From Gordonia hankookensis (GTDB lineage Bacteria > Actinomycetota > Actinomycetes > Mycobacteriales > Mycobacteriaceae), in the NCBI RefSeq assembly GCF_014673215.1, contig NZ_JACWMS010000003.1, forward strand, positions 248,001 to 312,000: a stretch of DNA of 64,000 nt, written 5' to 3'. The notes beneath the pieces were generated by a model. That model had not been told where the DNA came from, ran no database searches, and saw only the letters and a list, made by a program, of their open reading frames with translations. Of the stretch, positions 55,617 to 64,000 are shown in pieces; the stretch's first letter is position 1, and each line of letters opens with the position of its first letter. The position numbers and the translations under genes are program-made.

Positions 55617-57707
55617 ATGACGCTGACGAGCCCTGCGGTCGCTCCGGTCGCCCGGGTAGCCCGGCTGCGTACCTATGCCATGACGCCGCCGACCCACTTC
55701 ACGGTCAGCTACGCGATCAATCCGTGGATGGATCCGTCGACACCCGTGGACACCGACCTCGCGATCGCTCAGTGGCTCCGTCTCCGCGAGACCTACGAAT
55801 CTCTCGGTCATCGTGTCCACACTGTCGATCCACACCCCGGCCTGCCCGACATGGTGTACGCCGCCAACGGCGGCCTCAGCATCGGTGGACACACGATCGC
55901 TGCCCGCTTCGCGTTTCCCGAACGCGGGCCCGAGGGCGATCTCTATGCGGCCTGGTTCCACGGGAACGGCCTCGGTCCGGTTCATCGGACGGTCGGTATC
56001 CAGGAAGGTGAGGGCGATTTCCTGGTCATCGGGGCACGCATCCTCGCCGGGACCGGTTTTCGGAGCCACCGTGACACCCACGACGAGGTCTCGGCGATCA
56101 CCGGTCTGCCGGTCGTGACGCTCGAACTGGTCGATCCGCGGTTCTACCACCTCGACACGGCTCTCGGGGTGCTCGACGACGAGAACATCGCGTACTACCC
56201 ACCCGCGTTCTCGCCTGCCTCGCGAACTCTGCTGAGGACGTTGTTCCCCGACGCCATCGTCGCCACCGACGACGACGCCGCCGCGCTCGGCCTGAACCTC
56301 GTCTCCGACGGCCGCCACGTCGTGATGACCGACGCGGCGCCACACCTCACGGAATTGCTGCGCGCCGCAGGCTACGACACGATCGCGATCGATCTCTCCG
56401 AACTGCTCAAAGGCGGCGGCGGCATCAAGTGCTGCACCCTAGAATTGAGAGGCATCGACAAGGAGGTCCTGGTGTCCCCTCCAGCCGTTTCCGGGCCTGC
56501 CGTATCCCCTCCTGCCGGCCACCTTTCCGCCGAGCCCCATGTAGCGCACAACTATTCACCGCTGCCGGTCACCGCGGCGACCGCGCAGGGCGCCTGGATC
56601 ACCGATATCGACGGACGACGTTTTCTCGACTGTCTCGGCGCGTACTCGGCCGTCAACTTCGGCCACCGCAATCCCCGGATCGTCGCCGCGGCGACGGCCC
56701 AGCTCGAACGCATCACATTGACCAGTCGGGCGTTCCGATCCGACCGGCTCGAGCCCTTCTGCGCGGCGCTCGCAGCACTCTGCGCCAAGGAGATGGTCCT
56801 GCCGATGAACACCGGCGCCGAGGCCGTCGAGTCGGCGATCAAGGTGGCCCGCAAGTGGGGCTACGACGTCAAGGGCGTACCGGACGGCCAGGCGAAGATC
56901 ATCGTCGCCGACGGCAACTTCCACGGCCGCACCATCAGCATCGTGAGCTTCAGCGACGACCCCGACGCACGTAACGGATTCGGCCCGTACACACCGGGAT
57001 TCGTGCGTGTGCCTTACGGCGACGCTGCGGCGATGTCGGCTGCCATCGATGACAACACGGTTGCGGTCCTCGTCGAACCGATCCAGGGGGAAGCCGGCAT
57101 CATCGTGCCGCCGGACGACTACCTGCCGCGCGTCCGCGCGCTCTGCACCCGACACGATGTCCTGATGATCGCCGACGAGATCCAGTCCGGGCTCGGTCGG
57201 ACCGGAACGACCCTCGCCCTGGAGCACTGGGACGTGGAGGCCGACCTCTACACCCTGGGCAAGGCTCTCGGCGGCGGCATCCTGCCGGTGTCGGCCGTGG
57301 TGGCCGACCGGGACATCCTCGGTGTCCTGCACCCCGGCGAGCACGGCTCCACCTTCGGCGGCAACCCGCTCGCCGCGGCCGTCGGTCACACGGTCGTCGA
57401 CATGCTCACCGAAGGCACCTGGCAGGCACGCGCTGCCGACCTCGGCCGCCACATGCATGCCCGGCTGCGCGACCTGATCGGTCACGGCGTGGTGGCGGTC
57501 CGCGGCCTGGGCCTGTGGGCCGGGATCGACGTCGAACCATCGCTCGGCACGGGAAAGGACATCTGTCTGCGGTTGGCCGAGCGCGGCGTGCTCGCGAAGG
57601 ACACCCACGGCTCCACGCTCCGACTCGCGCCGCCACTGGTGATCACCGAGGCGGAGATCGATTGGGCGGTCGATCAGCTGGCGGAGGTCGTAGGCTCGGC
57701 AGGGTGA
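55617..57707 (+). CDS. ddaH-rocD: dimethylargininase (DDAH) and ornithine aminotransferase in one open frame
   Basis: 696 residues. N-terminal part (1-about 279): the DDAH fold, which hydrolyses methylated arginines or arginine-like substrates to citrulline; its His motif RFYHLDTALGVL and Cys272/Cys273 in GGIKCCTLELR are present. C-terminal part (about 300-696): class III ornithine aminotransferase with TLGKALGGGILP (PLP-Lys549), MNTGAEAVESAIKVARKW and TFGGNPLAAAVG. DDAH enzymes normally end right after CCTLELR; here no stop follows. An AAGGAGG at 56460-56466 and an in-frame GTG at 56472 lie in the joint, so the second enzyme could also be made separately (411 residues). Function of both halves in arginine/ornithine use is clear; whether one polypeptide exists is not. 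Confidence 0.93.
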   Translation: MTLTSPAVAPVARVARLRTYAMTPPTHFTVSYAINPWMDPSTPVDTDLAIAQWLRLRETYESLGHRVHTVDPHPGLPDMVYAANGGLSIGGHTIAARFAFPERGPEGDLYAAWFHGNGLGPVHRTVGIQEGEGDFLVIGARILAGTGFRSHRDTHDEVSAITGLPVVTLELVDPRFYHLDTALGVLDDENIAYYPPAFSPASRTLLRTLFPDAIVATDDDAAALGLNLVSDGRHVVMTDAAPHLTELLRAAGYDTIAIDLSELLKGGGGIKCCTLELRGIDKEVLVSPPAVSGPAVSPPAGHLSAEPHVAHNYSPLPVTAATAQGAWITDIDGRRFLDCLGAYSAVNFGHRNPRIVAAATAQLERITLTSRAFRSDRLEPFCAALAALCAKEMVLPMNTGAEAVESAIKVARKWGYDVKGVPDGQAKIIVADGNFHGRTISIVSFSDDPDARNGFGPYTPGFVRVPYGDAAAMSAAIDDNTVAVLVEPIQGEAGIIVPPDDYLPRVRALCTRHDVLMIADEIQSGLGRTGTTLALEHWDVEADLYTLGKALGGGILPVSAVVADRDILGVLHPGEHGSTFGGNPLAAAVGHTVVDMLTEGTWQARAADLGRHMHARLRDLIGHGVVAVRGLGLWAGIDVEPSLGTGKDICLRLAERGVLAKDTHGSTLRLAPPLVITEAEIDWAVDQLAEVVGSAG

Positions 57708-58345
57708 CCGACGACCGAGACGCTGCAGACATCCCGACGAACCGACGAGTGCTCCTCGTCCGGCATGGGCAGACGGAATGGTCGCTGACCGACCGGCACA
57801 CCGGGCGCACCGACATCGATCTCACCCCGCGCGGTGAGGAGGACGCTCGCGCACTCGCCGGCATCGCCGACCGCCTCGGCCTCGTCGCCCCGTATGTCTT
57901 CGCCTCACCACGACGACGAGCGCAACGGACCGCCGAACTCGGCGGGCTCGTTGTCGACGAGGTCGATGATCGCTTCGCCGAGTGGGATTACGGGGACTAC
58001 GAGGGCCTCACCCGCGCACAGATACACGCCGACGGCGATCCCGACTGGACCATCTGGACACATGGCGGACCCCACGGCGAATCCGTCGACGACATGACCC
58101 GCCGAGTCGACGGCGCAGTCGAACTCGTCGAGCAACGCCTGACGGAGTCCGACGTGATCATCGTGTCCCACGGGCACTTCTCGCGGTCGTTCGTCTGCCG
58201 ATTCCTGGGCTGGCCGATCGGGCAGGGCGCCGAGATCGATCTACGACCCGCAGGCGCGGCACTGCTCATGCAGCTGGGCCGGGACCGACGGCTGTGTGCT
58301 CTGGTCGGACCGGAAGGTGCTGCGGCGACTCACCTCGCACTCTGA
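57704..58345 (+). CDS. gpm2: acid phosphatase of the histidine phosphatase (phosphoglycerate mutase-like) family
   Basis: 213 residues. The catalytic RHG motif is LLVRHGQTEWSLTDRHTGRT; ASPRRRAQRTAEL supplies an arginine, EWDYGDYEGLT the acid, and VIIVSHGHFSRSF the second His. This pattern matches mycobacterial Rv3214, described as an acid phosphatase rather than a mutase. GTG start at 57704 overlaps the ornithine aminotransferase stop, so it is in the same transcription unit. Substrate unknown. Confidence 0.88.
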   Translation: MTDDRDAADIPTNRRVLLVRHGQTEWSLTDRHTGRTDIDLTPRGEEDARALAGIADRLGLVAPYVFASPRRRAQRTAELGGLVVDEVDDRFAEWDYGDYEGLTRAQIHADGDPDWTIWTHGGPHGESVDDMTRRVDGAVELVEQRLTESDVIIVSHGHFSRSFVCRFLGWPIGQGAEIDLRPAGAALLMQLGRDRRLCALVGPEGAAATHLAL

Positions 58346-58350
58346 GCGCT

Positions 58351-59640
58351 TCATCGGTGGCGATCCGGAAGGTCACTCATTGCGCCGGGCTCCTCCCCCG
58401 CAGAGCACATGTCGATGCGGCTTCGCAGGTGGCGCTGTTCGACCGGATTGTCGGCCAACGAGAGTGCATTACGGAACGCCTCGGCGGCCGCGGCCGGATC
58501 ACCGGCCCGGTACAGGAGCTCGCCCCGCGTGGCATGCCACAGGTGGTAATCGGTGAGCCCGTCGATCGCATCGACCTCGGCCAGCGCCGTTTCCGGGCCG
58601 TCGACCATCGACACCGCGATGGCCCGGTTCAGGACGACCACCGGACCGGGATCGATCCGCTCCAGGATGCGGTACAGATCGACGATGGCGGCCCAGTCCG
58701 TGTCGGCTGCCGTCTCGGCGCCTGCGTGCAACGCGGCGATGATCGCCTGGATGCGGTACACGCCGACACCTGGACATGCCACGGCGGTCTGCAACACCGT
58801 GCGCGCGCGCTCGATCATCGTTGCATCCCAATGACTTCGGTCCTGCTCCGATAACACGACGAGGTCACCGGCGACGTCGAGTCGCGCACCGAACCGGGCT
58901 CGATGGAACATTTCGAGCGCGAGGAGGCCATGGGCCTCACCGTTTTCCGGGATGAGCTCGATCAGTTGTCCGGTCAACCGGATTGCCTCGTCTGCCAGAT
59001 CGAGACGGACGAGTGACGGCGTTGCGCCCCTCGACAGGTACCCCTCGTTGAAGATCAGGTAGAGCACTCCCAGCAACACACCGACGCGGCCGTCGATGTC
59101 GGCCGGGATGGTGAGTGGGATCCGAGCGTCGCGAATCTTGCGCTTGGCGCGGACGATCCGTTGTGCCAGAGCACGTTCGGACACCAGGAAGGCCGCAGCG
59201 ATCTCGGCAGTGGTGAGACCTCCGACGAGCCGTAGGGTCAAGGCGACCTGCGCGTCGCGATCCAGTGCCGGGTGACAGCACAGCAACAGCAGCCGGAGGC
59301 GTTCGTCACCGAGCTCGCGGTTGTCGACGATCAGTTCCAGTCCGGTGGACGGCTCATTCCCGGCCAGCAATTCGGGTGCCGCCGCAGAGAGCCGGCGCCT
59401 GCGGGATGCACGCAGACGCAGTTGGTCGACAATCCGATTGCGCGCGACCGTGTAGAGCCACGCAGGCGGGTTGTCGGGGACACCCCGGGTCGGCCAGGTC
59501 TCGGCGGCCTGCAACAGCGCGTCCTGGACACAGTCGTCGGCGAGGTCGACGTCGTCGAAGCGGGCGGCGAGGAGAGCGAGCACGCGCCCGCTCTCCTCGC
59601 GCGCCAGTCGCGCAATGGCCGATCCTGCGGTGTCGGCCAC
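58351..59640 (-). CDS. ECF sigma factor with C-terminal DUF6596/TPR-like extension (ECF42-like)
   Basis: 429 residues. Region 2 (about 10-75) contains LADDCVQDALLQAAETWP and WLYTVARNRIVDQLRL; region 4 (about 115-165) contains LTTAEIAAAFLVSERALAQR. A 250-residue C-terminal extension with helical repeats (LIFNEGYLSRG, EAHGLLALEMFHRARFG) is typical of the sigma24-like group COG4941. ECF42 factors lack an anti-sigma factor and sit beside DGPF/YCII genes, as here; the extension is thought to regulate them. GTG start at 59640. The target promoter is unknown. Confidence 0.9.
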   Translation of the reverse strand: MADTAGSAIARLAREESGRVLALLAARFDDVDLADDCVQDALLQAAETWPTRGVPDNPPAWLYTVARNRIVDQLRLRASRRRRLSAAAPELLAGNEPSTGLELIVDNRELGDERLRLLLLCCHPALDRDAQVALTLRLVGGLTTAEIAAAFLVSERALAQRIVRAKRKIRDARIPLTIPADIDGRVGVLLGVLYLIFNEGYLSRGATPSLVRLDLADEAIRLTGQLIELIPENGEAHGLLALEMFHRARFGARLDVAGDLVVLSEQDRSHWDATMIERARTVLQTAVACPGVGVYRIQAIIAALHAGAETAADTDWAAIVDLYRILERIDPGPVVVLNRAIAVSMVDGPETALAEVDAIDGLTDYHLWHATRGELLYRAGDPAAAAEAFRNALSLADNPVEQRHLRSRIDMCSAGEEPGAMSDLPDRHR

Positions 59641-59646
59641 TGCCAG

Positions 59647-60033
59647 TCAGGCCTCGACCGGCGTCGGGGTACCGTCCTCGGCCGCGAAGAGCCGAACGGG
59701 CCGGACCTCGACCACCCCGAACGGCAGCGGAATCCGGCCCGCCCACTCGAGTGCGACGTCGAGGTCCGGAGCATCGATGCGGTAATACCCGCCGAGTTGT
59801 TCCTTGGCCTCGACATACGGGCCGTCGGTGATGGTGGGGCCCTGGCCGAGCGTCAGTCGCATCGTCGTGGCCGATGCGCTCGGGGTGAGGCTCGCTCCCT
59901 CGACCAGCAGACCTGCTGCGGCCAGGGCCTTTCCGTATCCGGCCCACGCCGCACGCATCTCCTCGGATCCGTCTTCGCCCTCCTGGGGCATGGGGACGGA
60001 TTCGTCAATCGTGATCGCCAACAGATATTGCAT
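59647..60033 (-). CDS. YCII/DGPF-domain protein
   Basis: 128 residues, ferredoxin-like fold: MQYLLAITIDESVPMPQEGE, then TITDGPYVEAKEQLGGYYRI with the D-G-P core (DGPY rather than DGPF) and RPVRLFAAED. Members are often encoded next to ECF42 sigma factors and presumably are controlled by them; biochemical function unknown. ATG 60033 is the first start of the family type; upstream frame has no similarity. Separated by 6 bases from the sigma gene. Confidence 0.9.
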   Translation of the reverse strand: MQYLLAITIDESVPMPQEGEDGSEEMRAAWAGYGKALAAAGLLVEGASLTPSASATTMRLTLGQGPTITDGPYVEAKEQLGGYYRIDAPDLDVALEWAGRIPLPFGVVEVRPVRLFAAEDGTPTPVEA

Positions 60034-60162
60034 GTCAGGTCCTCTCTCGGATGCCGAATGGCAGGTGATGCCGGCCCACTGCCGCCATCTGCCCCCATGA
60101 CGAAGCAATCATCACGGATCGACAGCACTCCCGAGGAATTTCTCGAGGAAGTCGCCACCAGA

Positions 60163-61161
60163 TCACCCTCGCAGGGCCTCGCGTTCGCGGATGACCTGTT
60201 CCAGCACCACGGCGGTGGCACGCTGCCCGGCCTGAGTCGGGTGGTATCCACCCAGGATCCAGTTCCGGAACTTCACGTTGTCGGGTCCGTACTGGGGAGC
60301 AGCCACCCGCGGGCCCCACTCCCACGGGTCGGCGCTGCACAGGTCGTGCCGTTGATTCCACGGCGATCCCGGACGAGCCAGGTCGACGAAGGTCTCACCG
60401 GCTCGGCGGGCATTGTCGCGGGAGATCTCGTTCACCTTCCCGATGAAGTCGTTGAGCATGCCCACCTCGGGATCGGACATGAACCAGCCACAGCGACGAC
60501 GCTGGTCCTGCCCCACGCGCGGGACCACCTGGGGAGCCCCCAGGACGTAGACATGTGCGCTCGGGGCGCGGGACCGGACCTCACCGATGATCCGCCGCTC
60601 GTGGAATCGCTGGTCGTTGTCGAGAACCCGCAGCGATCGGTCGATCGTCCGCCGATCGCACTCCCGGAGCTGTACACACTCGATCACCTTGATGAACTCC
60701 GGATTGCCGATCACCTGCATGACGACGACATCGGCGTCACGGGGCAGGTGCTCGATCTGACGACCCTCGTCGAACTGCGCGTCCTGATCGATATGTCGCG
60801 GTTGAGAATTCGCACATGTCACGTTGGTGAATCGAGCGCCGAGCCGCTTCGCGACGACCTCCACCGCAGCATGTCTGCTTCGGAAGCAGTAGTTCTGCGG
60901 ACCGGTCGTCCCCGCGTGATAGGAGGTCATGTCTGCCGGGATCGTCTGGTAGTTGTCGGCGCCCTGACCCGAGATGTACGAGTTGCCCATGGCGAACATC
61001 CGCAGCGGCGCCGCCCCGTGCGCCTTCGGCACGACGCCACTCGAACCGGCGAGGGCGAACGCGGCACCGGTGAACACGGCAGCAGTGAACACGGCATGGG
61101 CGATCCGAACGACCCGGATCGCGGTCCACGACACGACCGAGCGCCGTGGCAGAGGCGACAT
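60163..61161 (-). CDS. secreted SGNH-type hydrolase, divergent
   Basis: 332 residues with an N-terminal hydrophobic segment (AVFTAAVFTGAAFALAGSSG) and a likely cleavage near AHGAAP. Block I is FAMGNSYISGQGADN (Ser in G-N-S instead of GDS), block III is VIGNPEF where GGND is expected, and the final catalytic His is in GGYHPTQAGQ. Extra cysteines (NYCFRS, TCANSQ, RECDRR, RRCGWF) suggest disulfides. The substituted blocks leave catalysis uncertain. It shares no overlap with the adjacent sigma operon; a 187-base gap to the right holds no gene. Confidence 0.75.
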   Translation of the reverse strand: MSPLPRRSVVSWTAIRVVRIAHAVFTAAVFTGAAFALAGSSGVVPKAHGAAPLRMFAMGNSYISGQGADNYQTIPADMTSYHAGTTGPQNYCFRSRHAAVEVVAKRLGARFTNVTCANSQPRHIDQDAQFDEGRQIEHLPRDADVVVMQVIGNPEFIKVIECVQLRECDRRTIDRSLRVLDNDQRFHERRIIGEVRSRAPSAHVYVLGAPQVVPRVGQDQRRRCGWFMSDPEVGMLNDFIGKVNEISRDNARRAGETFVDLARPGSPWNQRHDLCSADPWEWGPRVAAPQYGPDNVKFRNWILGGYHPTQAGQRATAVVLEQVIREREALRG

Positions 61162-61348
61162 TGCTCTGACGATACTGATCGTCCGCCATCATGGGCAATG
61201 GTCCGCCCGGATGACATGCCCAATCCGCAGATCGGGCGCACGCTGCGACCGATGCTCACGAGTGACCCGTCGCAGTGCACGCTGTCGCGTCGAGACTCCG
61301 CACGCCCGACGAAGGCGTGGCGTCATTCAGGAAGGTCGGCACGTCGGA

Positions 61349-63383
<2,035 letters not shown>

Positions 63384-63409
<26 letters not shown>

Positions 63410-63716
63410 CGGCCTGCACCTTGCCTGTGGTGTCGGGGTCTGTGGTGTCGGAGTACGTGGTGTCGGGATCGCCCTCGCCGTCGACGACCGAATCGGTTCC
63501 GTCGTCGAATGCCTGATCCGGTTCCGGATGCTCGGCGTCGAAGGTCTTCGGCAGCTTCTTCAGCTGTGAGTTCATCGACCGGATCAGCAGCGCGGTCGCC
63601 ACCAACAGGACGATGATGATGAGCAGCCCCAGCGGTGAGGCCTTGCCGAACTCGGGGCCTTCGGGCTGCTGATCTGCCAGGATCTGATAGCCGGCCGCTA
63701 TGTGCATCGGGCTCAT
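63384..63716 (-). CDS. small single-pass membrane protein (Rv1083-like)
   Basis: 110 residues. One membrane helix ([20 protein letters not shown], about 27-46) is followed by a short basic segment ([12 protein letters not shown]) and a long acidic Asp/Thr-rich tail ([19 protein letters not shown]). Start [11 protein letters not shown] at 63716, which overlaps the mca stop by 4 bases; the longer upstream frame is a shadow of mca. Conserved between mca and the DUF255 gene in mycobacteria. Function unknown. Confidence 0.85.
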
Positions 63717-64000
63717 GGTTCCTCGATTCCCGCGAACAGATCGGTCTCCGGGATCGATGTCTTCACGCGCGTCTGCGCGAGCTCGAATTCCTCGGTCGGC
63801 CAGAGTCGCTGCTGCCACTCGAGCGGCACCGCGAAGAACACTCCGTTGGGATCGATCTGGGTCGCGTGCGCCCGCAGCGCATCATCGCGCTGCGGAAAAT
63901 ACTTGCCACACTCGACCTGGGTGGTCACCCGGCCCATCAGGTCGCCACGACCGGGCTCCCACTTGCTGAGCCATTCGGTGAACGGACTCTCTTGTCCGTG
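63713..64000 (-). CDS. mca: mycothiol S-conjugate amidase Mca, partial (N-terminus outside window)
   Basis: The last 95 residues are visible: [20 protein letters not shown], then [40 protein letters not shown] and [14 protein letters not shown], which match the C-terminal part of Mca. Mca cleaves mycothiol S-conjugates of toxins and antibiotics into mercapturic acids. The catalytic zinc motif lies beyond the window. Its presence shows the organism makes mycothiol. ATGA overlap with the next gene. Confidence 0.93.
   Translation of the reverse strand, partial: HGQESPFTEWLSKWEPGRGDLMGRVTTQVECGKYFPQRDDALRAHATQIDPNGVFFAVPLEWQQRLWPTEEFELAQTRVKTSIPETDLFAGIEEP

Noticed and set aside
56440..56475. 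ddaH-rocD junction as a proven frameshift or sequencing error
   Set aside because: The frame is open and both domains are intact; error cannot be shown from the sequence alone, so it is reported as an open frame fusion instead.
43929..61348. Accessory block as a recent mobile island
   Set aside because: No transposase, integrase, phage gene, tRNA end or direct-repeat boundary is seen, and base composition and codon use match the flanks.

Overview
This is high-GC actinobacterial DNA from a mycolic-acid producer of the Mycobacteriales, most likely Gordonia or a close relative. The evidence is an ESX-4 type VII secretion locus beside rplM-rpsI-glmM-glmS, mycothiol conjugate amidase, a DesA2-type desaturase, a lipid-droplet-associated protein, a short Z-isoprenyl diphosphate synthase beside hemolysin III, and gene order shared with two Mycobacterium tuberculosis segments (about Rv3419c-Rv3449 and Rv1082-Rv1110, recalled from memory). 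The genus is inferred; no rRNA or tRNA gene is present.

Layout. 1-13.7 kb (mostly minus strand): a tRNA t6A-modification operon (tsaE, tsaB, rimI, tsaD) behind alanine racemase and an alpha/beta hydrolase; nnr; glmS; a second hydrolase; three small ESX-associated genes; a HAD phosphatase; then glmM, rpsI and rplM. 13.9-22.4 kb: ESX-4 core (T7SS-associated protein, eccC, eccD, mycP) without esxT, esxU or eccB. 22.4-43.9 kb: housekeeping block with ispH, lipid-droplet protein, xseAB, a fused substrate-binding/permease amino-acid transporter with its ATPase, glpX, fumC, a PIG-L deacetylase, an L,D-transpeptidase-like protein, a 26-codon micro-gene with its own terminator, phoH2, desA2, glyA, a DUF885 protein, coaA, an AhpD/SDR pair with a MocR regulator, uppS and hemolysin III.

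43.9-61.3 kb is an accessory block inserted between the equivalents of Rv1085c and Rv1084: phoD; a second ClpP pair with a ClgR-like regulator and a matching palindrome in front of both; a btuFDC transporter under a cobalamin riboswitch; a PepSY membrane pair; DAHP synthase with an aromatic leader-peptide attenuator; an Lrp regulator divergent from a ddaH-rocD reading frame fused into one; an acid phosphatase; an ECF sigma factor with a YCII partner; and two SGNH hydrolases. 61.3-64 kb returns to the conserved order: DUF255 protein, small membrane protein, mca (cut by the window end).

How the genes work together. Cell-envelope precursors recur (Alr, GlmS, GlmM, UppS, L,D-transpeptidase), alongside central carbon flow (GlpX, FumC, GlyA), arginine/ornithine catabolism (DdaH, RocD, Lrp) and regulated uptake or synthesis (B12 riboswitch, aromatic attenuator). 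The most noteworthy items are the predicted autoregulated ClpP/ClgR-like module, the aro leader attenuator, the DDAH-ornithine aminotransferase fusion frame, the 26-aa peptide gene, the hairpins over the phoH2 start, and the stripped ESX-4 locus.
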